Assembly (NCBI GenBank): GCA_030837965.1
Contig: JAUTXP010000052.1
Location: forward strand, 33,625 to 97,624
Source: Acidimicrobiaceae bacterium
GTDB lineage: Bacteria; Actinomycetota; Acidimicrobiia; Acidimicrobiales; JAUTXP01
Length of the DNA: 64,000 bases
Direction of reading: 5' to 3'
Each line of letters begins with the position of its first letter. Position 1 is the first letter of the stretch. A program made the translations under genes and the position numbers. The notes under the pieces were generated by a model. The model saw only the letters and a program-made list of their open reading frames with translations, was not told the DNA's origin and did not search any database. Positions 49,277-58,658 of the stretch are shown piece after piece.

Positions 49277-50491
49277 GTGCGAGCGACTGAAGGCTCTCTC
49301 GCGGCTCGTGTGCAGTCCCGCACGGACGTGTTGGCCCGGCGCATGCTCGACGCCTTCATCGAGCAGATTCCGCTGTATGGGCACTTGCCGCGCGAGCAGC
49401 TTGAAGGCGAGATCCTCGACATCCTGCGCCACAACCTGCGCATCTTCTTCAGCTTCCTCGAGGAAGGCCGCGAGCCCAGCGACTACGAGATGGCCACCAT
49501 TCGGGCCAGCGCGGCCCGCCGGGCCGAGGAGCGCATCCCGCTCGATGCCGTGCTCACCGCGTACCACCTCGGCGCGTTGATCGGCTGGAGCGCGCTGCGG
49601 GAGGAGGCCGAGCCGGACGAGGCGGCCGAGGTGCTCGACATCGCCGAGCGGGTGCTGCTCTACATGCAGGCGGTCACGTCCGCGGTAGCCGAGGCCTATG
49701 TCGAGGAGCGCCAGGCGATTTACGGCGAGGAGCGCGACGCCCGCCGCACCCTGGCCGAGGCCCTGCTGTCGGGCATGTCGGTCAAGGGCATGGCCGAGCG
49801 GGCCGGGCACGAGCCCGCGCCCGCGTATGTGGTGATCGCGTTGGAGATCGGGACCAGCCCGGACGAGACCGACGTCGGCGTCGAGGGTGCGGTGGCGTCC
49901 CGAAGGAAGCTGCGCAGGCTGGAGGGCGAGTTGGAGGCCCGCACCGCCGGACAGGCCCTGCCCATGCTCACGCCCGCGGGCGGGATCGTGCTGCTGGCCA
50001 CGCTGCCGGAGGACTGCGTGGAGGTGGTGGCCTCGTCGCCCAAGCTGGTGGACGCGCTGTCTGCCGCGGCAGGCGCCGAGGTGGTCGCGGGCGTCTCGTG
50101 GCGTGAGACGGCAGAGGTCCCCGCAGGCGCGGATGAGGCCAGGGAGGTCGTGCGTCTGGCCGTCGAGCAGGGCCGCCGCACCGGTGCCTACACGCTGGAC
50201 GACGTGCTGTTGGAGTTCTTGTTGACCCGCCCTTCTCAGGCCGCCGAGCGACTCGAGCGGGTGCTCGACCCCCTGGCCGACGGGCCCGAGCTGATCGCCA
50301 CCTTGGAGGGCTACTTCGCGGCCGACTTCGACCGGCGCCGGGCCGCGGCCAACCTCCACATCCACCCCAACACGCTCGACTACCGGCTGCGCCGGGTGTC
50401 GGAGCTGACCGGGCTGGCCGTGGGGACGGCCAAGGGCGTGCAGGTGCTGGGCGCGGCCCTCACCATCCGTCGCATGCGCTCCGAACCCTGA
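49277..50491 (+). CDS. PucR/CdaR-family helix-turn-helix transcriptional regulator
   Basis: C-terminal LEGYFAADFDRRRAAANLHIHPNTLDYRLRRVSELTG. Confidence 0.88.
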   Translation: MRATEGSLAARVQSRTDVLARRMLDAFIEQIPLYGHLPREQLEGEILDILRHNLRIFFSFLEEGREPSDYEMATIRASAARRAEERIPLDAVLTAYHLGALIGWSALREEAEPDEAAEVLDIAERVLLYMQAVTSAVAEAYVEERQAIYGEERDARRTLAEALLSGMSVKGMAERAGHEPAPAYVVIALEIGTSPDETDVGVEGAVASRRKLRRLEGELEARTAGQALPMLTPAGGIVLLATLPEDCVEVVASSPKLVDALSAAAGAEVVAGVSWRETAEVPAGADEAREVVRLAVEQGRRTGAYTLDDVLLEFLLTRPSQAAERLERVLDPLADGPELIATLEGYFAADFDRRRAAANLHIHPNTLDYRLRRVSELTGLAVGTAKGVQVLGAALTIRRMRSEP

Positions 50492-50504
50492 TTTTCCCGC
50501 CCGC

Positions 50505-50517
50505 CTGGAGGACATAG
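50505..50517 (+). repeat. Palindromic element copy 4, left arm only (CTGGAGGACATAG)
   Basis: Exact 13-nt left arm 13 nt after the regulator stop; right arm not found. Confidence 0.6.
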
Positions 50518-50673
50518 AGGGCGAGCCGATAGGCGAGCCCGTGGCCCGAGCGGCCCGGCGGCGAAGCCGCCAAGAGCGGGGAGGGCAGCGGCCATCGCCC
50601 GGAGGCGGACGCCGGAGGGCGGGTACGGCGTGACCTATCCGCGCCGCCTCATAGGTACCGACTGGGTGTGCCC

Positions 50674-51681
50674 ATGTCCCCAGTCGCGGGTGCGCGGGGT
50701 AGAACGGGCGGCGTGCGTCGGCGCCGGGTTGCCCCCTCCCTTGTGATCGTGCTGTGCGCCGCCGTTGTCTCGAGTGGCTGCGCGGGCGGCGGCAAGGGCG
50801 CGGCCATACCGTCCACGTCGCGGCCGAAAGCAGGACCCGGCACGAGCACGAGCACGAGCACCAGCACCACATCGACGACCGCGCCGCCGCCCCCGGCCGT
50901 GCTGCTGGCCGCGGGCGACATCGCCACCTGTCCCGGCCGGGACGACGAGGCCACCGCCGACCTGTTGGCTGCACAGTTGACCGAGCATCCGGACGCGGTC
51001 ATCGCCGCGGTGGGCGACTTGGCCTACGAGCGGGGCACGGCGGCCGATTTCAAGCAGTGCTTCGCGCCGAGCTGGGGCCGTTTCCACGACCGCATCCGGC
51101 CCGCGGCGGGCAACCACGAGTACGGCACCGGTGTGGCCACCGACTACTTCGACGAGTGGGGTGACCGGGCCGGCCCCGCGGGCAAGGGGTGGTACAGCTA
51201 CGACCTCGGGGCTTGGCACGTGGTGGTGCTGAACTCGAACTGTGGCGTGCCGTCGGTGGGCGGGTGCGGCCCCGACTCCGAGCAGGGCAAGTGGCTGGCC
51301 GCCGACCTGGCTGCACATGCCAACCGATGCTCGCTGGCCTACTGGCACCACCCCCGTTGGAGCTCGGGTCTCCACGGCAGCCAGCCCTCCGTCGATTCGT
51401 TCTGGCAGGCCATGGTGGCGGCCCACGTCGACGTCGTGGTCAACGGCCACGACCACCACTACGAGCGGTTCGCGTCTGTGTCCGGCGTGCGCGAGTTCGT
51501 GGTGGGGACAGGCGGTGCGCCGCGCTATCCCGTGGCCGGGCCGGAGGCCAACAGCGAAGTATGGCACTCGGGCACGCCCGGCGTGCTGCGACTCACCTTG
51601 CATGCCGCCTCGTATGACTGGCGCTTCCTCGCCGCGGCCGACGGTGCGTTCACGGATGAGGGTTCCACGCCCTGCACCTGA
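50674..51681 (+). CDS. Secreted metallophosphoesterase (purple acid phosphatase-like)
   Basis: LLAAGDIATC, AAVGDLAYERGT, AAGNHEYGT, LAYWHHPRW, VVNGHDHHYERF; N-terminal lipoprotein-like signal; start uncertain. Confidence 0.85.
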   Translation: MSPVAGARGRTGGVRRRRVAPSLVIVLCAAVVSSGCAGGGKGAAIPSTSRPKAGPGTSTSTSTSTTSTTAPPPPAVLLAAGDIATCPGRDDEATADLLAAQLTEHPDAVIAAVGDLAYERGTAADFKQCFAPSWGRFHDRIRPAAGNHEYGTGVATDYFDEWGDRAGPAGKGWYSYDLGAWHVVVLNSNCGVPSVGGCGPDSEQGKWLAADLAAHANRCSLAYWHHPRWSSGLHGSQPSVDSFWQAMVAAHVDVVVNGHDHHYERFASVSGVREFVVGTGGAPRYPVAGPEANSEVWHSGTPGVLRLTLHAASYDWRFLAAADGAFTDEGSTPCT

Positions 51682-51725
51682 CCTGGCCTGACCGCGCCTC
51701 GCCGCGCCGCGGCGTGCGCGACCTA

Positions 51726-52559
51726 CTAGGGCGATCCTGCGCCGGGGACGGCGACTCGGACCGTCTCGATGCGGCCGGGACGGTTGCGCAGGTTCTGCTC
51801 GGGCGGCGCGAGCTCGCCGGTGAGGAGGAACAACGTGCGGCCGTCCTCGCCGCCGAGCGTGCAGGCGAAGCAGCCCTGCTCGGTCGGCACCCGCTCGACC
51901 ACCTCGCCTCCTTCGCGTACGCGCACCGCGGCGTTGGCCACTGGGTCGGCGAACCACACCGCGCCCTCGGCGTCGAGGCAGATGCCGTCGGGCAGCGATC
52001 CTTCGACCGTGGCCCATTGGCGCTTGTCGCGAGCGGGCCCTTCCGGGTCGATGGTGAACGCCATCAGCCCCGCGCCGAAGGTCTCGGCCACGATGAGGGT
52101 CGCGCCATCGGGCGTCACCACGGAGCCGTTGGGAAAGCGCATGGAACCGTCGACCACTACGGCGGTGCCGTCGGGCTCCACCTGGATGAGTTGGGAAGGC
52201 GCGGGCGCGGGGATGCCGCCCACGTCGCACGTGCCCACCCACGCCCGGCCCGTCTGGTCGACCACCATGTCGTTGCACGGGAACGTGGCCATAGCGGTGA
52301 GGTCGGCGTGGATGCTGGCTTCGCCGTCGGCGTCGATGCGCAGGATCTGGGCCGGGTTGCCACGGGCCACCAGCAGCGACCCGTCGGGCAGCCAGCCCAA
52401 GCCGGAAGGGCCGCCGTCGATCTCGGCCACGGTCTTGGTGTTGCCGGCCAGATCGACCGACAGCACCAGGCCTGCGGCCACGTCGGAGAAGTAGAGGCGG
52501 TCGGTGCGCCAGCGCGGGCCTTCAGCGAAGGCCAGTCCGTCGAGAAGGGTTTCGGTCAC
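51726..52559 (-). CDS. SMP-30/gluconolactonase-like beta-propeller protein
   Basis: LAFAEGPRWRTDRLYFSDVAAG; FPNGSVVTPDGATLIVAET; LPDGICLDAEGAVWFAD. Confidence 0.9.
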   Translation of the reverse strand: MTETLLDGLAFAEGPRWRTDRLYFSDVAAGLVLSVDLAGNTKTVAEIDGGPSGLGWLPDGSLLVARGNPAQILRIDADGEASIHADLTAMATFPCNDMVVDQTGRAWVGTCDVGGIPAPAPSQLIQVEPDGTAVVVDGSMRFPNGSVVTPDGATLIVAETFGAGLMAFTIDPEGPARDKRQWATVEGSLPDGICLDAEGAVWFADPVANAAVRVREGGEVVERVPTEQGCFACTLGGEDGRTLFLLTGELAPPEQNLRNRPGRIETVRVAVPGAGSP

Positions 52560-54490
52560 CCGCCGAGCGTACGCAGGTGGAGGATGTGCGCGGGCTGGAC
52601 CCAAGGGTCGAGGCGCACATAGGGGTTGGCGCCGATCCATTGGAACGACTGCCCGGTGAGTTCGTCGTAGGCCTCATAGGGCCGGTCGAAGGGCAGGGCC
52701 AGCTCGGTGAGGTCGAGCCCGAGCGTGGCCTCCTGCGTGTTCGAAGGATCGAGGTTGACGACGACCAACACGGTGTCGTCCTCCGCGGTCTTGCTGTAGA
52801 CGAGCAGGTGCTCGTTGTCGCACTGGTGGAAGCGGATGTTGCGCAGTCGTTGGAGCGCGGGGTGGCGGTTGCGGATGGTGTTGATCAACGTGATGAACGG
52901 GGCCAGCGAGTGGGGGTCGTCCCAGTCGCGGTGCTTGATCTCGTACTTCTCGGAGTTCATGTAGTCCTCGTTGGCATCCGACATGGGCTCGTTCTCCATG
53001 AGCTCGTAGCCGCTGTAGATGCCGTACGAGGGGACGAGGGTCGCGGCCAGGACCAGTCGCGTCTTGAAGGCCGCAGGCGGGCCGTTGCGCAGCGGTCCGC
53101 TGAGGATGTCGTGGGTGTTGGGCCAGAAGTTGGGCCGCATGAAGTCGGCTTTGCGGGAGTGGGCGATCTCCTCGAGGTACTCGGTCAACTCGAACTTGGA
53201 CGTGCGCCAGGTGAAGTACGTGTAGCTCTGGCTGAACCCGATCTCGGCCAGCTTCGCCATCACCGCAGGGCGGGTAAAGGCCTCGGACAGGAAGATCACG
53301 TCGGGGTTCTCGGACTGCACCTGCGGGATGAGCCAGGACCAGAAGGCGACGGGCTTGGTGTGCGGGTTGTCGACTCGGAAAACTCGCACGCCCTTGTCCA
53401 CCCAGAACTCGAACATGTGCAGGCATGCGTCCCACAGGGCCTGGCGGTCCTCATCGCTCGCGGGCCAGAAGTTCAGCGGATAGATGTCCTGGTACTTCTT
53501 CGGGGGGTTCTCGGCATAGGCGATCGAGCCGTCCGGCCTGCGGTGGAACCACTCGGGATGCTCGGTGACCCACGGATGGTCGGGCGAGCATTGCAGGGCG
53601 TTGTCGAGGGCGATCTCCATGCCCAGGCTCTGGGCCGCGTCGATCAACGCGGCGAAGTCGTCGAAGGTGCCGAGGGCGGGGTCGATGTCGGTGTGGCCGC
53701 CGTCCGGTCCGCCGATGGCATAGACGCTTCCGACGTCGCCGGGCATGGCCTGCGGTGTGTTGTTGCGGCCCTTCCGGGCCGTCGACCCGGTGGGATGGAT
53801 GGGCGTGAGGTAGACGATGTCGAAGCCCATGTCGGCAATGGCGGGGAGCCGCTCGATGACCCCGCGCAGGCCGCCGTAGGAACGCGGGAACAGCTCGTAC
53901 CACGATGCGAACAAAGCCCGAGTGCGGTCGACCCAGACCTGTTGCGTGTCCGACCGGGTGACGTAATCGGGCTTGAGCGGGCCGGCCATCAGCGCGTCCA
54001 TGGTCGGTCCCAACAGGGCCGCGTAGCGCTCGGCCTGCGTGGTCACGTCGTCGCGCAAGGCCTTGGCCACCGAGTCGAGGTGCTTGCGTTGAGGCATGCC
54101 CGTCTCGGCCGCTCTGCGCTCGACGGCCAGCGCCGCCTCAGCCAGCTCGACGTCCACCTCCTGGCCCGCGTCGAGCTTGGCCTTGAGCTTGTGCTTGATG
54201 GTGGCCCACTCGTCGTACCAGGCCTCGACGGCCACCTCGTGCAGGCCGAGCTGCGTGGGCGCGATGGTGGCCGACCACAGGTCCAGGCCCGCCGACTCGA
54301 CGGACATGGCCGCCTCGGCCCACGTCTTGGTATCCGCCGCCCGCCAGCACACCCGGGCGGCCAGCAGGTCGTGGCCGTCTTTGAAGATGATGGCGGTGAT
54401 GTCCAAGGGCTCGGCGATGACCGCCTTGGCCGGGTAGCGGCCGGTGGGTGTGCGGGGCCGGATGTCGTCGATCACGATCCGTTCGAGCAC
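52556..54490 (-). CDS. glgE: Alpha-1,4-glucan:maltose-1-phosphate maltosyltransferase
   Basis: DIVYLTPIHPTGSTARKGRNNT; IALDNALQCSPDHPWVTEHPEWFHRRPDGSI; VRVFRVDNPHTKP; FLSEAFTRPAVMAKLA. Confidence 0.92.
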   Translation of the reverse strand: MLERIVIDDIRPRTPTGRYPAKAVIAEPLDITAIIFKDGHDLLAARVCWRAADTKTWAEAAMSVESAGLDLWSATIAPTQLGLHEVAVEAWYDEWATIKHKLKAKLDAGQEVDVELAEAALAVERRAAETGMPQRKHLDSVAKALRDDVTTQAERYAALLGPTMDALMAGPLKPDYVTRSDTQQVWVDRTRALFASWYELFPRSYGGLRGVIERLPAIADMGFDIVYLTPIHPTGSTARKGRNNTPQAMPGDVGSVYAIGGPDGGHTDIDPALGTFDDFAALIDAAQSLGMEIALDNALQCSPDHPWVTEHPEWFHRRPDGSIAYAENPPKKYQDIYPLNFWPASDEDRQALWDACLHMFEFWVDKGVRVFRVDNPHTKPVAFWSWLIPQVQSENPDVIFLSEAFTRPAVMAKLAEIGFSQSYTYFTWRTSKFELTEYLEEIAHSRKADFMRPNFWPNTHDILSGPLRNGPPAAFKTRLVLAATLVPSYGIYSGYELMENEPMSDANEDYMNSEKYEIKHRDWDDPHSLAPFITLINTIRNRHPALQRLRNIRFHQCDNEHLLVYSKTAEDDTVLVVVNLDPSNTQEATLGLDLTELALPFDRPYEAYDELTGQSFQWIGANPYVRLDPWVQPAHILHLRTLGG

Positions 54491-54651
54491 GACGCTGTTC
54501 CTACCACCCCCGCCGCGCTGCGGAAACTGCACCCGCATCCGGGGGAGGCGGTCGGATCGACGCCCAAGTGGTGACTGCTCACAACCGGCGGGGTCAGATT
54601 TCAGCAACGGCCCAGTAGGAAACGCACACGAGTCGTGCGAACAACCCTTGC

Positions 54652-55956
54652 ATGGCCGACGTCACGCGCCGCCGCTTCCTCCAGATCGCCGCGGGCGTGG
54701 GTGCGGTCAGCGCCCTGCCCGGGCTTCCTGGGCTGCGGGCCAGCGCCTTCGGCCTGGGCCAGACGCCGACGACCGGCCAGTGGTTCGCAGGCGACTTCCA
54801 CGTCCACACGACCTATAGCCACGACGTGTGGAGCGGGCCTGATGACGACAACACCACCGACCCGCAGGACTACTACACGTTCGGCTGGACCCCAGCCGAG
54901 CAGATCCGCAACGCCGAGCTGCGGGGCCTGCACTTCGTGGCCCTCACCGACCACAACCGGATCAAGTCGGTGTTCGACGCGGGATGGGCGTCGGACAGGC
55001 TCGTCCTCGTCCCCGGCTACGAGCACAGCCTCAGCGCAGGCCACGCGGGCGTGTTCGTCCCCGACCGCGATGACCTGGCCAAGCTGTTCACGTTCACGGC
55101 CGACGGTGACGATCACGGCAAGGGCTTCGACGGGCCGAGCGGCCTGAAGGCGTTCGCCGACGCGGTCCACGCGGTGGGCGGCATGGCCGTGGTCAACCAC
55201 CCGGCCGCTCCGAACTGGAAGGGTGACCTGCTGGCATCGCAGGCGTTCGACGCGGTCGAGGTCTGGAACACGAGCTGGCTCTCGCGCACCAACACCACCC
55301 GCTTCGTGGAGGCCAACAACCATCTGGCCACCCGCTTTTGGCAGGACAACTTCCTCGGCGCCAACCGCCGCAAGGCGGTCACTGGCGGCAGCGACAACCA
55401 CTGGCGCTCGACGACCGCGGTGCAAGGCGTGGGCCAGCCCACAACGTGGGTCTACGCCGAGAGCGCGTCGGCCGCGGCCATCCTCGAAGGGGTCCGGCTG
55501 GGGCGCACCTTCGTCAGTGCCCAGCCTCCAGCATTCGGCGGCCCTCGGCTGATCCTCAGTGCATCTGAGGACTGGGCCGGCGGCCGGACCCGTGCCGTGC
55601 TCCCGGGCGGTACTGTGCGCCCGTTGGGACGGGCCGCGGTGCAGGTGACCGTCGAGCGCGGCTCCGGCCATCGGCTGCGGATCATCTCCACCGGAGAGGT
55701 GGTGAAGGACCTGGCCGTGACGTCTCCCATTGCCGAGATCACCGTCCCGGTCGTGCTGCCCGAAGCCGGGTGGCTGCGGGCCGAGCTGTACGCCGACCCC
55801 GGCTACGCCATGGCCGCGCTGACCAGTCCGATCTATGCCGACCCGGTCGAGACCGCGCCCGCGTCGGCCCGCAAGGAGCCCACCACCGGTGCGCCCGTCA
55901 CCTACGGCTCGCCGCTCGACATCCCGCTCGACCTTCTAGAGGAGCATGTGCATTGA
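54652..55956 (+). CDS. Tat-exported PHP-domain / CehA-McbA-like metallohydrolase
   Basis: [62 protein letters not shown]. Confidence 0.88.
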   Translation: MADVTRRRFLQIAAGVGAVSALPGLPGLRASAFGLGQTPTTGQWFAGDFHVHTTYSHDVWSGPDDDNTTDPQDYYTFGWTPAEQIRNAELRGLHFVALTDHNRIKSVFDAGWASDRLVLVPGYEHSLSAGHAGVFVPDRDDLAKLFTFTADGDDHGKGFDGPSGLKAFADAVHAVGGMAVVNHPAAPNWKGDLLASQAFDAVEVWNTSWLSRTNTTRFVEANNHLATRFWQDNFLGANRRKAVTGGSDNHWRSTTAVQGVGQPTTWVYAESASAAAILEGVRLGRTFVSAQPPAFGGPRLILSASEDWAGGRTRAVLPGGTVRPLGRAAVQVTVERGSGHRLRIISTGEVVKDLAVTSPIAEITVPVVLPEAGWLRAELYADPGYAMAALTSPIYADPVETAPASARKEPTTGAPVTYGSPLDIPLDLLEEHVH

Positions 55957-58136
55957 GACTCCGCCCGACGTTCGTCGCCCTCACCGCCGCCGGCCTGCTC
56001 GCCGCTGGCACCTTCCCGGCCATGGCCGGGCCACAGACGCCCAAGCCCTATGACCCGGCCGCGCCCGGCCGCGAGACGGAGCCGGTGGTGTTGACCGGCG
56101 CCAACTTCGCGGGCTGGTCCGCGCCCGACGAGGTCACGGCCAAGGTTCCCAACACGGAAGGGGCCCAGTGCCTGGGCGGCACCGCCGCGGCCTGCTCCCA
56201 CAACCGCTATGAGCAGCCCGAGGTCGCCACCGGCGCCGCGCTGGGCCAAGGCGTGCCCGTCGACAAGCTGCTGGGCTACCGCTGGGACGGGACCAAGGGC
56301 TGGGTGCAGATCCCGTTCCAAGTCGACGAGCTGGCCACCCGCTACCTCTCCAACGCCAACTCGGGGTTCGCCTTCTACAGCGAGTCCGACCAGAACCTCA
56401 CCTACGTCTACGACCAGGACCGGTTCAACTGGACGGCCGAGGACCCGGCCGACCCGTGCCACGCAGTACCCCGTGGCGAGCCCTCGTCGCCCGACCCCGT
56501 GCCCGGCCTCGACAACAACGACGAGGTCGCCTTCATGGCGGCCGATGCCGGGCCGCAGGCACCCCTCGACGCGGCCCTGCCCCAGGGCGTGGTGGACTCC
56601 CGCCAGGTCGCCATCACCGATCCCAGCACCGGCCAGCAGTCGTTCGCCTACGTGATGCGTGCGGGCGACGGGGCCGACGCGCCCAAGGCCGCGTTCAACG
56701 CGTCCAACGGCTACGTGCGCTATCTCCCCGACAACGACAGCGACACGTTCTTGTACTCGCAGTCGAGCTACGGCTCCTACGGCGCCACCTTCCAGGGCGC
56801 GTACTTCGATCCGAGCACGGGCCAGTGCATCACGGCCACGCCCAAGCAGCACCGGCCCAAGGACACCGGCTGGGTCAAGACGCCGCGCTACGCCTTCCGC
56901 TACGACGGCCGGTGGTTGATGACGGAGACCCGCGTGGCCAGCACGGCCCAAGAGGCGGCCAACGCGGCGCAGTCCGACCCGGCCAAGTGGCAGTACGGCC
57001 CGGACCTCATCGACCAGTGGAAGGCCCGCGCCTTCCAGCAGCGGCCGGGCGGCGAGACGCCGTGCTGCGGCTACGAGGAAGAGGTCAACAACTGGGGCGG
57101 CTCGTCCATGCTGATGGGCTTTCGGGCCGGGCCGGTGCGGGCCATCCGGGCCAGTTGGGGGGCGGACTCTTCCACCAACAACATCCGCACCGAGATCTTC
57201 TACCGCTCGCAGATGCACGAGATGGACAACCTGCGGGTCCATGTGATCCCGCCGGGCGACGGCATCTACAGCCAGTGGGACTACAACGCGGGCCGCATGA
57301 CCAAGTACTACAACCCGTACGTCCCGCAGGGCGTCGACATCGACGGCCGCAACGACGAGGTCTTCGGCAACGGCCGCATGCACATTGCCGATGACGGCGT
57401 GCGCTACCAGTCCAACGACAAGACCGGCGTCGCACCCGTCGACCAACAGGTGAACCAGGGCGCGGCCGTGGGCACGCCCGCCGACAAGTGCCCGAGCGAC
57501 GGCACTGGCAAGGCGTGCATCAACAACGACGTCGACACGGTCGACCCGACCTTCTCCGGTCCCGCGGGGACGTTGAACTGGGAGCAGACGAGCGGGCCAT
57601 GGGGCACGTTCGTCGACCGCATCACGGTCAAGCAGGTGACGGCGGGCGCGGCCTACTCGCTGTTGACCACGCCCTACTACAGGGACGACTCGTGCTTCGA
57701 CGACGGCACCGGCTCTGACCCGGGCCTGCACGTCAAGCCCAAGCACACCGACGGCGACGTCGACAGCGCGGGCCAACCCCGCGAGTGCTGGAAGCCTGAG
57801 TACGGCGACCCGGTCGCGTACGCAGCCGCCCACAACCTGCCCGCCGACCACTTCTACCAGGGCGACATCGGCACCCACGGCGTGCACATCCTGCTGATCG
57901 CGGACTCGGACAACGGCACCCTCACCGTGCCCGTGGACGAGATCGACTCCGACCAGCGCCGGGTGATCCTGAACGGCGACCCCGGCAACGTGGGCGAGCT
58001 GTACGGACGAGGCCTGGAAAAGCCCGCGGTGGCAACGGTGGTGGTCGAGCACCGCGCCCAGGTCGCGCCCGCGCCGGCGGGATCGAAGAAGGCCAAGTCG
58101 ACCAAACACAGCAAGGCGAACCCGCCCCGCCGGTAG
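55953..58136 (+). CDS. Large secreted protein of unknown family
   Basis: TTG start overlapping the PHP stop; FVALTAAGLLAAGTFPAMAGP signal peptide; about 727 aa with no family recognised. Confidence 0.75.
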   Translation: MRLRPTFVALTAAGLLAAGTFPAMAGPQTPKPYDPAAPGRETEPVVLTGANFAGWSAPDEVTAKVPNTEGAQCLGGTAAACSHNRYEQPEVATGAALGQGVPVDKLLGYRWDGTKGWVQIPFQVDELATRYLSNANSGFAFYSESDQNLTYVYDQDRFNWTAEDPADPCHAVPRGEPSSPDPVPGLDNNDEVAFMAADAGPQAPLDAALPQGVVDSRQVAITDPSTGQQSFAYVMRAGDGADAPKAAFNASNGYVRYLPDNDSDTFLYSQSSYGSYGATFQGAYFDPSTGQCITATPKQHRPKDTGWVKTPRYAFRYDGRWLMTETRVASTAQEAANAAQSDPAKWQYGPDLIDQWKARAFQQRPGGETPCCGYEEEVNNWGGSSMLMGFRAGPVRAIRASWGADSSTNNIRTEIFYRSQMHEMDNLRVHVIPPGDGIYSQWDYNAGRMTKYYNPYVPQGVDIDGRNDEVFGNGRMHIADDGVRYQSNDKTGVAPVDQQVNQGAAVGTPADKCPSDGTGKACINNDVDTVDPTFSGPAGTLNWEQTSGPWGTFVDRITVKQVTAGAAYSLLTTPYYRDDSCFDDGTGSDPGLHVKPKHTDGDVDSAGQPRECWKPEYGDPVAYAAAHNLPADHFYQGDIGTHGVHILLIADSDNGTLTVPVDEIDSDQRRVILNGDPGNVGELYGRGLEKPAVATVVVEHRAQVAPAPAGSKKAKSTKHSKANPPRR

Positions 58137-58227
58137 GTGCGTGGCCATGGCGGTCGGCCATGGTTGACTTCTTCGTGGGCGTCTCGGGTAGAGGGGGCGA
58201 AGGCATCCGACGAGTGAAGGAGTCGAC

Positions 58228-58539
58228 ATGGCCGAGGGCCACGAGCAGACGGGCGCGTGGGACGACCACACCCACGACGCCATCGTGCATTCGCACCGCC
58301 ACTACCACGTCACCCACAACCACAATCGGCTGGCGGGCGGTTTCGACCACCTGAGCTCGGAGCACGCGCACGAGCACGATCACGCCGCCCTCACCCACGC
58401 CCACTTCCCACACGAGGACTTCGCCCAGGAGCATGAGGGCGAGGCCCACGACCACGATCACGCCACGCCGGTGAAGAAGGCGACGACGGTCAAGAAGGCG
58501 GCCAAGAAGGCAACGGCTGCGGCCAAGCCGGCCGGGTAG
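58228..58539 (+). CDS. Small histidine-rich protein with Lys/Ala-rich tail
   Basis: 21 His in the first ~80 residues, then KKATTVKKAAKKATAAAKPAG. Confidence 0.7.
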   Translation: MAEGHEQTGAWDDHTHDAIVHSHRHYHVTHNHNRLAGGFDHLSSEHAHEHDHAALTHAHFPHEDFAQEHEGEAHDHDHATPVKKATTVKKAAKKATAAAKPAG

Positions 58540-58630
58540 CGCTCGGGCCTCGTCGGGGTTTCGTGGGGCCGCGATTGGGCCGCATCCGGGCCACGTCTGG
58601 GCCGGCATCTGGGCGGACCGGCCGAAGTGG

Positions 58631-58657
58631 TTAGCACTCGGTAGAATCGAGTGCCAG
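58631..58657 (+). promoter_or_regulatory. CIRCE operator upstream of hrcA
   Basis: TTAGCACTC-ggtagaatc-GAGTGCCAG, ends 1 nt before the hrcA ATG. Confidence 0.95.
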
Positions 58658-58658
58658 G

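Noticed and set aside
48482-50974. 830-aa minus-strand ORF antisense to the DoxX and CdaR-like genes
   Set aside because: Antisense GC artefact; the sense genes have recognisable families.
52577-54574. 665-aa plus-strand ORF antisense to glgE
   Set aside because: Antisense artefact; glgE motifs are clear on the minus strand.
55902-58283. 793-aa minus-strand ORF antisense to the large secreted protein
   Set aside because: Val/Leu/Arg-rich antisense frame; the plus strand has a signal peptide and proper start context.
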